This document shows, piece after piece, positions 49,544 to 59,954 of a stretch of 64,000 bases of DNA. Within the stretch, counting starts at the first letter, position 1, and every line of letters starts with the position of its first letter. The notes under the pieces were generated by a model. The model was not told the DNA's origin. It made no database searches and saw only the letters and a list, made by a program, of their open reading frames with translations. Both the position numbers and the translations under genes were made by a program. The DNA is from Edaphovirga cremea. Its GTDB lineage: Bacteria > Pseudomonadota > Gammaproteobacteria > Enterobacterales > Enterobacteriaceae. The stretch lies in assembly GCF_003332275.1 (NCBI RefSeq), contig NZ_QOVA01000003.1, positions 352,849-416,848 of the forward strand, given 5' to 3'.

Positions 49544-51988
49544 GTGTCCTTATTGCCAGTCAGTGCCGTAGTGGATGAGGTTATTTCGGCACTGCGCGCT
49601 TCGCCCCACGTGCTGCTCAACGCACCGACGGGGGCGGGGAAATCCACGTGGCTACCGCTGCAAATCCTCCATAAAGCCGGTTTCCCAGGGCGAATTATTA
49701 TGTTGGAACCGCGTCGCCTGGCAGCAAAAAACGTGGCGTTTCGGCTTGCACAGCAATTGGACGAAGTGCCGGGTCAAACGGTGGGCTACCGAATGCGGGC
49801 CGACAGTAAGATCGGACCGCAAACGCGGCTGGAAGTGGTTACCGAAGGAATTCTGACCCGCATGTTGCAGCAGGATCCTGAATTGAGCGGCATTTCGCTG
49901 GTGATTCTGGATGAATTCCATGAGCGCAGTCTGCAAGCCGATCTCGCACTGGCGTTATTGCTGGATGTGCAGCAAGGACTGCGAGACGACCTGAAGGTGC
50001 TGATTATGTCAGCCACGCTGGATAATCTCCGTTTAAGCAACCTGTTACCGCAAGCGCCAGTGATTTCGTCCGAGGGGCGCAGTTTTCCTGTGGAACGTCT
50101 GTACCAGCCGCTGACCAGTCATGAGCGCCTTGAAGACGGTGTCGCGAATGCTGTGGGCCGTTTACTGCGTGAGCAAACCGGTTCACTGCTGCTTTTCCTG
50201 CCGGGCGTGGCGGAAATTCACCGCGTGCAGGAGCGGTTGGTGGAGAAAATCGCCGCAGATACCGATCTTTGTCCGCTGTACGGCGCACTGTCGCTCAACG
50301 ATCAGCAAAAAGCGATTCAGCCCGCACGATCGGGTCGGCGAAAAGTGGTTCTGGCGACAAATATTGCGGAAACCAGCCTGACCATCGAAGGTATTCGGTT
50401 GGTTGTTGACAGTGGTCTGGAGCGCACGACACGCTTTGACCCACGCACTGGCCTGACGCGATTGGTGACGCAGCGTATCAGCCAGGCCTCAATGATTCAG
50501 CGTGCCGGGCGCGCGGGTCGCCTTGAGCCCGGCATTTGCTGGCATCTCTGTGCCAAAGAGCAGGCAGAGCGCGCGGCCGAGCAGGCGGAACCTGAGATTC
50601 TGCATAGCGATCTCAGCGGCGTATGGATGGAACTGTTGCAGTGGGGATGCCACGATCTGGCCCAGCTTTCCTGGCTCGATATGCCCCCTGAGAGCGCGGT
50701 GAGCGCCGCGCAGCAACTGCTTTTACAATTGGGCGCGATTGACGCAGAAGGCAAGCTGAGTTCACTTGGTCGTAAAATGTCGGTCTGCGGCTGTGAACCA
50801 CGCTTGGCGGCGATGTTGATTGCCGGTAGTGAAGAGAGTCTTGACGGCTTGGCAACGGCGGCATTGCTGGCGGCGATTCTTGAAGAGCCGCCACGGGGTT
50901 ATTCGAGCGATATGGGTTATTGGCTCGATCGGCCGCAAAGCCACTGGCAACGGCGGGCGAAACAGCTCGCCCAGCGGGTTGCGCGGGGCGAAGGGCGCGT
51001 TGACAGCGATCTGGCCGCTAGCTTGCTCGCACGGGCATTCAGCGATCGCATCGCCCAGCGTCGTGGATTGGATGGCCGTTATTTGCTGGCAAACGGACTG
51101 GGTGCTGCGCTGCCGCAGGACGATGCGTTGGCACGCGCCGGCTGGCTGGTTTCTCCGGCATTGCTACAGGGCCATAACAGCCCGGATGCGAAGATTTTGC
51201 TGGCAGTGCCGCTGGAGATCGACGCACTTGTGCAGAAAATGCCGCAACTGGTCACCCAGCAGACGGCAGTGGAATGGGATGAAGAAAAAGGCACCTTGCG
51301 TGCCTGGCGGCGCTGGAATATTGGCCGTCTGTCGCTGCGCGCACAACCGTTGGCCAAGCCTTCAGCGGAGGAGTTGCAGCAGGCGTTGATTGGCTGGATC
51401 CGCCAGCAGGGATTACAGGTTCTTACCTGGGATACAGCAGCGGGGCAGCTACGAACCAGACTGCAATGCGCGCAGGAATGGTTACCTGAGGTTGACTGGC
51501 CGCCCATGGATGACGATGCGCTGCTCGACAGCCTTGAGCAATGGCTATTGCCCTCGCTGGCGGGCGTCAAAGATATCCGGGCACTGCGTCAGGTGAATAT
51601 CGCTGACGCATTGGGACGATTATTGAACTGGTCATTGCGTCAGCGACTGGATAGTGCGCTACCCAGCCATTACACTGTGCCGACCGGAAGTCGTCTGCCG
51701 CTGCGATATGAAGTGCATCGCCCGCCCGTTCTGGCTGTGCGTTTGCAGGAGGTCTTTGGTGAGCAACGTAGTCCCCAGGTCGCCGAAGGGCGCGTGGCGG
51801 TGGTGTTGGAACTGCTCTCACCTGCGCACCGGCCGTTGCAGATTACCGCCGATTTGGCGGCGTTTTGGCAAGGTGCATACCGGGAGGTGCAAAAGGAGAT
51901 GAAAGGACGCTACCCGAAGCACGCGTGGCCCGACGATCCGGCACAGGCGTTGCCGACCCGGCGCACCAAAAAGTATCAGGGCCAGTGA
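49544..51988 (+). CDS. hrpB: HrpB DEAH-box ATP-dependent helicase
   Basis: 814 residues. Motifs in order: Walker A APTGAGKS, DEFH, SATL, ATNIAETSLTI and QRAGRAGR, then the HA2/winged region and the HrpB-specific C-terminal domain ending PTRRTKKYQGQ. The start is GTG at 49544 after ACGGAG. It is a helicase of uncertain substrate; not to be confused with the plant-pathogen hrp regulators of the same name. Upstream of mrcB as in E. coli. Confidence 0.96.
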   Translation: MSLLPVSAVVDEVISALRASPHVLLNAPTGAGKSTWLPLQILHKAGFPGRIIMLEPRRLAAKNVAFRLAQQLDEVPGQTVGYRMRADSKIGPQTRLEVVTEGILTRMLQQDPELSGISLVILDEFHERSLQADLALALLLDVQQGLRDDLKVLIMSATLDNLRLSNLLPQAPVISSEGRSFPVERLYQPLTSHERLEDGVANAVGRLLREQTGSLLLFLPGVAEIHRVQERLVEKIAADTDLCPLYGALSLNDQQKAIQPARSGRRKVVLATNIAETSLTIEGIRLVVDSGLERTTRFDPRTGLTRLVTQRISQASMIQRAGRAGRLEPGICWHLCAKEQAERAAEQAEPEILHSDLSGVWMELLQWGCHDLAQLSWLDMPPESAVSAAQQLLLQLGAIDAEGKLSSLGRKMSVCGCEPRLAAMLIAGSEESLDGLATAALLAAILEEPPRGYSSDMGYWLDRPQSHWQRRAKQLAQRVARGEGRVDSDLAASLLARAFSDRIAQRRGLDGRYLLANGLGAALPQDDALARAGWLVSPALLQGHNSPDAKILLAVPLEIDALVQKMPQLVTQQTAVEWDEEKGTLRAWRRWNIGRLSLRAQPLAKPSAEELQQALIGWIRQQGLQVLTWDTAAGQLRTRLQCAQEWLPEVDWPPMDDDALLDSLEQWLLPSLAGVKDIRALRQVNIADALGRLLNWSLRQRLDSALPSHYTVPTGSRLPLRYEVHRPPVLAVRLQEVFGEQRSPQVAEGRVAVVLELLSPAHRPLQITADLAAFWQGAYREVQKEMKGRYPKHAWPDDPAQALPTRRTKKYQGQ

Positions 51989-52206
51989 AATCCTGGCCGA
52001 TCAGACCCATTTTCAGACCTTTCTTCTTTTCGGGCTGCGTAATTGGGAACACAGTCCATGCAAAAAATGGTCGCAGGAAAAAGGGTCGGAGAGAAAGTTG
52101 TTAGCGCCATTATTCCCCGTCAGCCCCTGATGGTTGGCTGTGGATGTACATTGATTGCGGGTGGAAATCCATTCCGTGAAGAGTTATTTAATTCGTGAAC
52201 AACGAT

Positions 52207-52220
52207 TTTTTCATGAAAAA
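52207..52220. repeat. Perfect 14-bp palindrome upstream of mrcB
   Basis: TTTTTCATGAAAAA lies 24 bases before the mrcB start, within the 255-bp hrpB-mrcB gap. It could be a short hairpin in the leader or a protein site. The rest of the gap shows no gene. Confidence 0.45.
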
Positions 52221-52243
52221 TATTTGTATCGTGGAGAACAGTA

Positions 52244-54754
52244 ATGTCAGGCGATGACCGCGAACCTATCGGGCGTAAGGGAAAAAAATCCGGGCGTAAA
52301 CCATCGCGTTCGCGGCCACCCCGCCGCAGGGATGACGATTACGAGGACGAAGAGTATCTGGACGATGACGATCTTGATGAAGAGTATGAGGATGATGATG
52401 AGTACGAGGAAGAGCGCATGACGCGTAAGGCGAAACCGCGTTCGCCGCGTAAAAAGCGTGGTTGGTGGGGACTGATTATCAAGCTGTTTTTAGTCGTGGT
52501 CGTGGCACTGGCAATTTATGGTGTATATCTCGATTCACAAATACGCAGCCGTATTGACGGAAAAGTGTGGCAACTGCCCGCCGCCGTCTATGGGCGTATG
52601 GTCAATCTTGAACCGGGTATGCCTTATAGCAAGAAAGAGATGGTCAACCTGCTTGAGGGCATGCAATACCGTCAGGTGACTCGCATCACCCGACCAGGCG
52701 AATTTACCGTGCAGGCCAACAGCATTGATGTGCTGCGCCGCCCGTTTGACTTCCCGGATGGCAAAGAGGGGCAGATTAGCGCCCGTCTGACCTTCCAGAA
52801 CGATAGCCTGATCAAGATTCAGAATCTGGAAAGCAAGCGCGATTTTGGTTTCTTCCGTCTCGATCCACGGTTAATCACCATGCTGCAATCACCGAACGGT
52901 GAGCAGCGGTTGTTTATTCCGCGTGCCGGTTTCCCGGATCTGCTGGTTGATACCCTGCTGGCTACCGAAGATCGCCATTTTTATCAGCATGACGGCATCA
53001 GCTTCTACTCAATTGGTCGTGCGGTTCTGGCTAATCTGACTGCCGGACGTGCGGTGCAAGGGGCGAGTACCCTGACGCAGCAACTGGTGAAAAACCTGTT
53101 CCTGACCAATGAGCGCACTTATTGGCGTAAGGCCAATGAAGCCTATATGGCGTTGCTGGTGGATTACCGTTACAGCAAAGATCGTATTCTGGAACTGTAT
53201 CTGAACGAAGTGTATCTCGGTCAGAGCGGCAGCGATCAGATTCGCGGTTTCCCGCTGGCGAGCCTTTACTATTTTGGCCGTCCGGTTGATGAACTGAGTC
53301 TGGATCAGCAGGCGCTGCTGGTGGGAATGGTGAAAGGGGCGTCGCTGTACAACCCTTGGCGTAACCCGGCGCTGGCGCTGGAACGGCGTAACGTGGTTCT
53401 CAAATCATTGCAGAATCAAAATGTTATAGACGAAGAGCTGTACAATATGCTCAGCGCACGTCCTCTCGGGGTTCAACCGAAAGGCGGGGTGATTTCTCCA
53501 CAGCCAGCCTTTATGCAGATGGTGCGACAGGAATTGCAGCAGCGTCTGGGCGATAAAGTAAACGATCTGTCGGGCGTGAAGATCTTCACCACGCTGGATC
53601 CGGTGTCTCAGGATGCGGCTGAAAAAGCGGTCGAAGAGGGCATTCCTCCGCTGAAGGCGGCGCGTGGAATCAAGGATCTGGAAACGGCGATGGTGATCGT
53701 TGACCGTTTCAGCGGTGAAGTGCGGGCCATGGTGGGTGGGGCTGATACCCAATTTGCCGGGTTTAACCGAGCTATGCAGGCCCGTCGTTCGGTGGGTTCC
53801 CTGGCGAAACCCGCCACCTATCTCACCGCGCTCAGTCAGCCTGACAAGTACCGTTTGAACACCTGGCTGGCGGATCAGCCGCTGTCGCTGAAACAACCCA
53901 ATGGCCAGGTCTGGCAGCCCAAGAACTACGATCGCCAGTTCCGCGGTCAAGTAATGCTGGTTGATGCCCTGGCTAACTCGCTGAACATCCCGACGGTGAA
54001 TCTGGGGATGTCCGTTGGTCTCGATCAGGTCAGCACCACGCTGGTGAAATTGGGGATCCCCAAAGATGTGTTGCAGCAGGTGCCGGCAATGCTGCTGGGG
54101 GCGATCAGCCTGACGCCGATGGAGGTCGCGCAGGAATACCAGACCATTGCGAGTGGCGGCAACCGTGCGCCGCTGTCGGCTGTGCGGTCGGTAATCAGCG
54201 AGGATGGACAAGTGCTGTACCAGAGCTTCCCGCAGGCTGAACGTATGGTGCCAGCACAGGCGGCCTATCTGACGCTGTATGGTATGCAACAGGTGGTAGC
54301 ACGCGGAACATCCCGCTCATTGGCGGTAAAATTCCCTAACTACCATCTGGCGGCAAAAACCGGTACCACCAACGATTTGCGTGACAGTTGGTTCGCCGGG
54401 ATCGACGGCAAAGAAGTGGTCATTACCTGGGTTGGGCGTGATAACAATGGTCCAGCCAAACTGACCGGTGCCAACGGTGCCTTGACCATTTATCGCCGAT
54501 ATCTGGAAAACCAGACGCCGCTGCAACTGAACGTGAATGCGCCTGAAGACATCAGCCAGATGAGTCTGGATGCTGCGGGTAACTTCATCTGTAATGGCAG
54601 CGGTGCCCGCGTTATTCCGGTATGGACAGACAATCCGCAAGGATTGTGTCAGGCGAGCCAGGCTGTTCAGCAGCAACAACAGCAACAGCAACAACAGCAG
54701 CAGGGAGAGGGCGACGGAGTTGCCGGTTGGATTAAGGATATGTTCGGCCAATAA
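52244..54754 (+). CDS. mrcB: MrcB penicillin-binding protein 1b
   Basis: Bifunctional peptidoglycan glycosyltransferase/transpeptidase in the inner membrane. The 836-residue protein has a very acidic then basic cytoplasmic tail (1-75), one membrane helix ([20 protein letters not shown]), the UB2H domain, the glycosyltransferase motif [11 protein letters not shown] with its catalytic glutamate, and a transpeptidase with SLAKP (active serine), SLN and KTGTTND. The C-terminus contains 12 consecutive glutamines from CAA/CAG repeats. Fully intact. Confidence 0.98.
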   Translation: MSGDDREPIGRKGKKSGRKPSRSRPPRRRDDDYEDEEYLDDDDLDEEYEDDDEYEEERMTRKAKPRSPRKKRGWWGLIIKLFLVVVVALAIYGVYLDSQIRSRIDGKVWQLPAAVYGRMVNLEPGMPYSKKEMVNLLEGMQYRQVTRITRPGEFTVQANSIDVLRRPFDFPDGKEGQISARLTFQNDSLIKIQNLESKRDFGFFRLDPRLITMLQSPNGEQRLFIPRAGFPDLLVDTLLATEDRHFYQHDGISFYSIGRAVLANLTAGRAVQGASTLTQQLVKNLFLTNERTYWRKANEAYMALLVDYRYSKDRILELYLNEVYLGQSGSDQIRGFPLASLYYFGRPVDELSLDQQALLVGMVKGASLYNPWRNPALALERRNVVLKSLQNQNVIDEELYNMLSARPLGVQPKGGVISPQPAFMQMVRQELQQRLGDKVNDLSGVKIFTTLDPVSQDAAEKAVEEGIPPLKAARGIKDLETAMVIVDRFSGEVRAMVGGADTQFAGFNRAMQARRSVGSLAKPATYLTALSQPDKYRLNTWLADQPLSLKQPNGQVWQPKNYDRQFRGQVMLVDALANSLNIPTVNLGMSVGLDQVSTTLVKLGIPKDVLQQVPAMLLGAISLTPMEVAQEYQTIASGGNRAPLSAVRSVISEDGQVLYQSFPQAERMVPAQAAYLTLYGMQQVVARGTSRSLAVKFPNYHLAAKTGTTNDLRDSWFAGIDGKEVVITWVGRDNNGPAKLTGANGALTIYRRYLENQTPLQLNVNAPEDISQMSLDAAGNFICNGSGARVIPVWTDNPQGLCQASQAVQQQQQQQQQQQQGEGDGVAGWIKDMFGQ
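54668..54703 (+). repeat. CAR trinucleotide repeat coding polyglutamine in mrcB
   Basis: Twelve consecutive CAG/CAA codons near the 3' end of mrcB. In-frame slippage would change the glutamine count in the flexible C-terminal tail without losing the frame. Confidence 0.9.
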
Positions 54755-54802
54755 GATGTTGCTGTAATGGCTATCGGTTGATCATAAGTATCTGGTTATT
54801 AA

Positions 54803-54833
54803 AAAGGCATCGCACCGTGAGCGATGCCTTTTT
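54803..54833 (+). terminator. Terminator after mrcB
   Basis: AAAGGCATCGC and GCGATGCCTTT form an 11-bp perfect stem with T residues following (and A residues before, so it can act in both directions). Confidence 0.9.
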
Positions 54834-54966
54834 CAGTTCTGGGCTATAACGCTCTATTGTGCCGTATTTTTATCTCGTAAAGCCTCATCGTCAGCGCGTG
54901 GGTTTTGCCCTTATATCGGCTGCGGCTATTTTTCATTCCCGAATGATTGATCCGGCCTAAATACGC

Positions 54967-54996
54967 TTGCAGTTTCCCTTTCCTTACGCATAATAT
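54967..54996 (+). promoter_or_regulatory. Candidate fhuCDB promoter
   Basis: TTGCAG and TAATAT are 18 bases apart, placing the start near 55003, directly before the Fur box. Confidence 0.5.
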
Positions 54997-55007
54997 GCGA
55001 CCTCACA

Positions 55008-55022
55008 TAATAATAATTATCG
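55008..55022. promoter_or_regulatory. Fur box upstream of fhuC
   Basis: TAATAATAATTATCG matches the 7-1-7 Fur consensus TGATAATnATTATCA at 12 of 14 fixed positions. Iron-loaded Fur bound here would block fhuCDB transcription. The 340-bp gap 54755-55094 contains this, the promoter and the mrcB terminator, but no fhuA. Confidence 0.8.
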
Positions 55023-55094
55023 TTTCCATTCCTAAGTAATTACCATCAGTGGCTACCGGCGCAACTCTATCCCGGCGCTGTAAGACAGGGCGTG

Positions 55095-55892
55095 ATGCAG
55101 AATAGACAGACCATGACCGACGTGACTTTTAGCCTGAATCAGGCCAGTTTCACCGTTCCCTCCCGCACGCTGTTGGCACCGCTGTCATTAACTTTTCCAC
55201 AGGGAAAAGTATGCGGTCTGATCGGCCATAACGGTTCGGGCAAGTCAACGCTGCTAAAGATGTTGGGTCGCCATCAGCCACCGTCTTCCGGTCAGGTTCT
55301 GCTCAATGATACGCCCGTGGAACAGTGGGACAGCAAAGCCTTTGCGCGACAGGTTGCCTATTTGCCACAGCAGTTGCCTGCCGCCGAAGGGATGACGGTG
55401 CAGGAGTTGGTCGCCATCGGCCGTTATCCATGGCACGGCGCATTAGGGCGTTTTCGCCTTCACGATCGTGAATTGGTTGATGAGGCGATCGCGCTGGTTG
55501 GCCTGAAGCCTTTCGCCAAACGTCTGGTCGACAGCCTGTCAGGCGGCGAGCGGCAACGCGCCTGGCTGGCGATGATGGTGGCGCAAGATAGCCGCTGTTT
55601 GCTGCTCGATGAACCGACCTCGGCGCTGGATATCGCGCATCAGGTCGAGGTGCTGGCCTTGATTCAGCGCCTGAGCCATGAGCGCGGCCTGACGGTGATT
55701 GCGGTATTGCACGATATCAATATGGCTGCCCGCTATTGTGATCATCTGGTGGCGCTGCGCGCAGGCGAAATGATCGCCGAAGGTGAGCCGTTGGAAATGA
55801 TGCAAGGGACGGTTCTTGAACAAATCTATGGTATTCCCATGGGCATTTTGCCGCATCCAAGCGGTGGTGCGCCGGTGAGCTTTGTCTATTGA
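55095..55892 (+). CDS. fhuC: FhuC ferric hydroxamate ABC transporter ATPase
   Basis: 265-residue ATPase with Walker A GHNGSGKS, signature LSGGERQR and Walker B CLLLDEPTSALD. It powers uptake of ferrichrome-type siderophores by FhuB with FhuD. The ATG at 55095 follows AGGG; a GTG one codon earlier is less likely. First gene of fhuC-fhuD-fhuB; the outer membrane receptor gene fhuA, which precedes it in E. coli, is absent here. Confidence 0.97.
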   Translation: MQNRQTMTDVTFSLNQASFTVPSRTLLAPLSLTFPQGKVCGLIGHNGSGKSTLLKMLGRHQPPSSGQVLLNDTPVEQWDSKAFARQVAYLPQQLPAAEGMTVQELVAIGRYPWHGALGRFRLHDRELVDEAIALVGLKPFAKRLVDSLSGGERQRAWLAMMVAQDSRCLLLDEPTSALDIAHQVEVLALIQRLSHERGLTVIAVLHDINMAARYCDHLVALRAGEMIAEGEPLEMMQGTVLEQIYGIPMGILPHPSGGAPVSFVY

Positions 55893-55893
55893 T

Positions 55894-56796
55894 ATGACCG
55901 TTTACCCTGCATGCCCTGATCTCTGCCGCCGTCGCTTGTTACAGGTGACGGCGATGACCCCTTTGCTGGCTTCGCTGCCCGTCTGGGCCGCATCCCACCC
56001 CGATCTACAGCGTATCATTGCCCTTGAGTGGTATCCCGCAGAACTGTTAATGACGTTGGGTATCACGCCGCTAGGCGTGGCAGATACCTATAACTATCGC
56101 CTATGGGTGGGGGAACCGCGCCTTGATGAGCAGGTCATTGATGTTGGTCAGCGCACGGAACCCAATCTTGAACTGTTGCAACAGCTCAAACCCTCGTTAC
56201 TGTTGATCTCGTCAGGCTACGGGCCGTCACCCGAAAAACTACAGGCCATCGCCCCAACGATGGGTTTTGCCTTCAATGATGGTTCAGGCAAACCGCTGAT
56301 GCTGGCGCGTAACTCGCTGAATATACTGGCCGAGCGCTTGGGCTTGCAGGCCGTGGCAGAACGCCATCTGGCCGATTTCGATCTTTTCCTCAAGCAAACC
56401 CGCCAGCAATTGCAACCTGTCGTCAAACAACCGCTGCTGCTGTTCTCTTTTCTGGATACCCGTCACGTACTGGTTTTTGGTCGTGGCAGCCTGTTTCAGG
56501 ATGTGATGGATCAGTTAGGACTGGAGAACGCCTGGTCGGGTGAAACCAATTTCTGGGGCAGCGCCATTATTGGTCTTGAACGTCTTGCCACCGTCAAGAA
56601 TGCGCAGGCGATCTGTTTTGATCACGGTAATCGCAGCATGCTGGAAAAAGTATCGTCAACGCCGCTGTGGCAATCCCTGCCTTTTGTTCGTCAGCAGCAG
56701 TTGAAACTGGTGCCCGCCGTCTGGTTTTATGGCGCGACCCTGTCGGCCATTCGTTTTTGTCGGTTATTGACCGAAACGTTAGGAAAAACGTCATGA
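55894..56796 (+). CDS. fhuD: FhuD periplasmic hydroxamate siderophore-binding protein
   Basis: 300 residues with a twin-arginine type N-terminus (CRRRLLQVTAMTPLLA) and signal cleavage near VWA-AS. Ligand contacts known in E. coli FhuD are conserved: the Arg in VGQRTEPN, the Tyr in SSGYGPSP, the Trp in ETNFWGS and VPAVWFYG. Start is the ATG one base after the fhuC stop; a TTG at 55882 is in frame but less likely. Its stop overlaps the fhuB start. Confidence 0.96.
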   Translation: MTVYPACPDLCRRRLLQVTAMTPLLASLPVWAASHPDLQRIIALEWYPAELLMTLGITPLGVADTYNYRLWVGEPRLDEQVIDVGQRTEPNLELLQQLKPSLLLISSGYGPSPEKLQAIAPTMGFAFNDGSGKPLMLARNSLNILAERLGLQAVAERHLADFDLFLKQTRQQLQPVVKQPLLLFSFLDTRHVLVFGRGSLFQDVMDQLGLENAWSGETNFWGSAIIGLERLATVKNAQAICFDHGNRSMLEKVSSTPLWQSLPFVRQQQLKLVPAVWFYGATLSAIRFCRLLTETLGKTS

Positions 56797-58781
56797 GTCG
56801 CCGCGCGCTGTTTCTCCCTTCTGTGCTGATCGCCATGCTGTGTCTTGCCGCATTGGCGCTGACCCTCTTCAACCTGCGCCAGCAATTGCCGACTGAACTC
56901 TGGTCTGCCGCGCTGTGGCGGCCTGATGCCGACGATGTCCGACAAATGGTGTGGCATTACAGCCTGCTGCCGCGTGTCGCGGTGGCGTTGTTGGCGGGAG
57001 CCGGGTTGGGACTGGCTGGTACGCTGTTTCAGCAGGTTTTGCGCAATCCGCTGGCGGAACCCGCAACGCTCGGCGTTTCCGCAGGTGCACAACTGGGGCT
57101 GACGGTCGCTACGCTCTGGGCGCTGCCAGGCGGTGAATTGACGGCACAGTTTGCGGCAATGGTGGGGGCGGTAGTCATCGGCCTGCTGGTGTTTGGCGTG
57201 GCCTGGGGCAAACGTATGTCGCCAGTGACGCTGATTCTCGCCGGGCTGGTGCTCAGTCTCTATTGTGGCGCAGTGAACAGCCTGCTGGCGCTGTTTAATT
57301 ACGATCAACTGCAAAGCCTGTTTCTCTGGAGCAGTGGATCGCTGAATCAACAGGATTGGAGCATTGCGGCGTTCCTGGCCCCGCGACTGGCGATTGCGCT
57401 GATGTTGGCGCTGTTGCTGTTACGGCCAATGACGCTGCTTGGTCTGGACGACGGCGTTGCCCGTAATCTAGGGCTGGGGCTTTCCACGGCACGTTTGGCT
57501 GCGCTCGGGCTGGCGATATTGATCAGCGCGCAATGGGTGAATGCCGTAGGCATTATCGGTTTTGTTGGTTTGTTTGCCCCGTTATCAAGCCGGATGCTGG
57601 GTGCCCGGCGCTTATTGAGTCGCCTGTTGTTGTCGCTGGTATTGGGCGCGTTGCTGCTGTGGCTGACCGATCAGATCATGCTCTGGCTGACGCAGGTATG
57701 GCGTGAAATTCCCACGGGTGCCGCCACCGCGCTGGTGGGTGCGCCGTTATTGCTTTGGCTGCTGCCGCGCTTGCGTAACAGCGTGACGCCGCCGCCAATG
57801 AATCAGGGTGACAGCGTGCCGGTGGAACGACAGAAACCAGTATATTGGTTCGCGGGTGGCCTGATTCTGCTGCTGGCGGGTCTGTTTATCGCGCTCTCTT
57901 TCGGGCGTGACAGCAACAGTTGGTACTGGGCGACGGGGGAATTATTCCAGCAAATGCTGCCGTGGCGAGTGCCGCGCGTCGTTGCGGCGCTGGTCGCCGG
58001 GATGATGCTGGCTTCTGCCGGGACATTGATTCAGAAGCTGACCGGGAATCCGATGGCCAGTCCCGAGGTATTGGGGATCAGTTCCGGCGCGGCCTTTGGC
58101 GTGGTGATTATGTTGTTCATGGTGCCGGGCGATGCCTTCGTCTGGCTTCTTCCGGCAGGCAGTCTGGGCGCTGGATTGACGCTTCTGGTCATTATGCTGG
58201 TTTCAGGGCGGAGGGGATTCTCGCCGGAACGCATGCTGCTGGCGGGGATTGCGCTCAGTACGGCCTTTACCACGCTGATTACCCTACTGCTGGCGAGTGG
58301 CGATCCGCGTATGGGCGGATTGCTGACCTGGATTTCCGGCTCTACCTACGCGGTCACTTCAGAACAGGCGTGGCGCACTGCCGCCATCGCCGCCGTGTTG
58401 ATCGTAATGACGCCACTGTGTCGCCGCTGGCTGAAGATATTACCGCTGGGCGGTGTGACCGCAAAAGCAGTGGGTATCGCGTTGACGCCGACCCGCCTGC
58501 TTATTCTGCTGCTGACAGCGATCATGACCGCTATCGCTACGCTAACGGTGGGGCCGTTGAGTTTTGTTGGTTTGATGGCGCCGCATATGGCGCGAATGAT
58601 GGGTTTTCGTCGCGCGGTGCCACAATGGTTGATGGCGACGCTGATTGGAGGACTACTGATGGTATTCGCTGATTGGTGTGGCCGGATGGTGTTCTTCCCC
58701 AATCAGATCCCGGCGGGATTGCTGGCCACGTTTATCGGCGCACCTTACTTTATCTACCTGTTGCGCAAACAGGCGGCCTAG
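56793..58781 (+). CDS. fhuB: FhuB ferric hydroxamate permease
   Basis: Double-length FecCD-type permease of 662 residues (E. coli 660): two homologous halves, each with about ten membrane helices, joined near residue 335. Each half has the ATPase-contact loop of the FecCD type (GISSGAAFG, GVSAGAQLG lie near the membrane gates). The start at 56793 overlaps the fhuD stop by four bases (ATGA). An upstream extension in frame overlaps fhuD and is rejected. Confidence 0.97.
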   Translation: MSRRALFLPSVLIAMLCLAALALTLFNLRQQLPTELWSAALWRPDADDVRQMVWHYSLLPRVAVALLAGAGLGLAGTLFQQVLRNPLAEPATLGVSAGAQLGLTVATLWALPGGELTAQFAAMVGAVVIGLLVFGVAWGKRMSPVTLILAGLVLSLYCGAVNSLLALFNYDQLQSLFLWSSGSLNQQDWSIAAFLAPRLAIALMLALLLLRPMTLLGLDDGVARNLGLGLSTARLAALGLAILISAQWVNAVGIIGFVGLFAPLSSRMLGARRLLSRLLLSLVLGALLLWLTDQIMLWLTQVWREIPTGAATALVGAPLLLWLLPRLRNSVTPPPMNQGDSVPVERQKPVYWFAGGLILLLAGLFIALSFGRDSNSWYWATGELFQQMLPWRVPRVVAALVAGMMLASAGTLIQKLTGNPMASPEVLGISSGAAFGVVIMLFMVPGDAFVWLLPAGSLGAGLTLLVIMLVSGRRGFSPERMLLAGIALSTAFTTLITLLLASGDPRMGGLLTWISGSTYAVTSEQAWRTAAIAAVLIVMTPLCRRWLKILPLGGVTAKAVGIALTPTRLLILLLTAIMTAIATLTVGPLSFVGLMAPHMARMMGFRRAVPQWLMATLIGGLLMVFADWCGRMVFFPNQIPAGLLATFIGAPYFIYLLRKQAA

Positions 58782-58823
58782 AGCGCTGAACTGGCGAGAC
58801 AGCACGCGTCTCGCCAGAGGGCG

Positions 58824-59954
58824 TCAAAGGAACAGTTCAAGCAGGGAGTTGAGGAACAACTTGCCTTTCTCGGTGATCTGCCATTCCTCGTCGCTTTCCA
58901 CGATATAACCCTTTGCCAGCGCGTCATTCAATTGCGGGCGAATCACCGCTTCATCCAGTCCGGTAAAGTCGGCGAACTCATGGCGCGGGGCCGCTTCCAG
59001 CAGGCGGAAACGGTTCATGAAAAATTCGAATGGACGATCGCTCTCCTCAACCAGATGCTCTTTTTCCAGATAACGGCCCTGCATATAACCGCGCGGATGG
59101 CGCGTTTTTGCTGTGCGCAGGATCCGGCCGTCGCTGAAGGTAATTTTACCGTGTGCTCCGCAACCAATACCGAGGTAATCACCAAAACGCCAGTAGTTGA
59201 GATTGTGCTGGCACTGATAACCGGGTTTGGCATAGGCCGACGTCTCATATTGCTGATACCCGGCGGCGGTCATGAGTTGATGGCCTTGCTGATAGATATC
59301 CCACAGCGCGTCATCATCGGGAAGGACCGGCGGACGGGAGCCAAACAGGGTGTTGGGTTCGATTGTCAGTTGGTACCACGACAGATGCGGCGGGTTGAGC
59401 TCTATCGCCTGACGCAAATCATCCAACGCCTGCTCGAGGCTTTGATCGGGCAGTCCATGCATCAAATCCAGATTAAAGCTGCGCAGACCGAGCGCGGTGG
59501 CCAGATGGGCGGCTCGCTTGGCCTCCTGCGGGCCGTGAATACGTCCCAGACGTTCCAGCTTTTGCGCGTTGAAACTTTGCACACCAATGGAGATGCGATT
59601 GATACCGGCGTGCTGATAGCCGCTGAAACGATCGGCTTCCACGGTACCGGGGTTGGCTTCCATGGTGATCTCTGCGTCAGGATCCACGGACAAGCGCGCG
59701 CGGACACCATCCAGCAGGGTTTGCATCGCCTCAGCGCTTAACAGGCTTGGTGTCCCGCCACCGATAAAAATAGTCCCGACGGTGCGCCCAGCCACTTTCT
59801 CCACGTCCAGATCAAGATCGGCCAGCAGATGCCCCACATAGTCGTCATGGGGAACTTCGCCTTTTAACGCATGCGAGTTGAAGTCGCAGTAAGGGCATTT
59901 CTGCACACACCAGGGGATATGGATATAGAGGCTGAGCGGGGGGAGCTTACGCAT
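58824..59954 (-). CDS. hemW: HemW radical SAM heme-trafficking protein
   Basis: 376-residue radical SAM protein with the cluster motif CVQKCPYC and GIGCGAHG in the C-terminal part. Formerly annotated as coproporphyrinogen III oxidase; the HemW group binds heme and lacks the residues needed for that oxidase activity. Its start overlaps the rdgB stop by eight bases. Convergent with fhuB across 42 bp, a junction not found in E. coli. Confidence 0.95.
   Translation of the reverse strand: MRKLPPLSLYIHIPWCVQKCPYCDFNSHALKGEVPHDDYVGHLLADLDLDVEKVAGRTVGTIFIGGGTPSLLSAEAMQTLLDGVRARLSVDPDAEITMEANPGTVEADRFSGYQHAGINRISIGVQSFNAQKLERLGRIHGPQEAKRAAHLATALGLRSFNLDLMHGLPDQSLEQALDDLRQAIELNPPHLSWYQLTIEPNTLFGSRPPVLPDDDALWDIYQQGHQLMTAAGYQQYETSAYAKPGYQCQHNLNYWRFGDYLGIGCGAHGKITFSDGRILRTAKTRHPRGYMQGRYLEKEHLVEESDRPFEFFMNRFRLLEAAPRHEFADFTGLDEAVIRPQLNDALAKGYIVESDEEWQITEKGKLFLNSLLELFL

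Noticed and set aside
53405..54289. 294-codon open frame antisense to mrcB
   Set aside because: Shadow of the conserved transpeptidase region; no start signals.
55882..55893. TTG start of fhuD inside fhuC
   Set aside because: An ATG four codons later sits one base after the fhuC stop and gives the normal FhuD N-terminus.
57920..58672. 250-codon frame overlapping fhuB on the same strand
   Set aside because: Out-of-frame reading of the GC-rich second half of fhuB, whose own frame has clear FecCD motifs.
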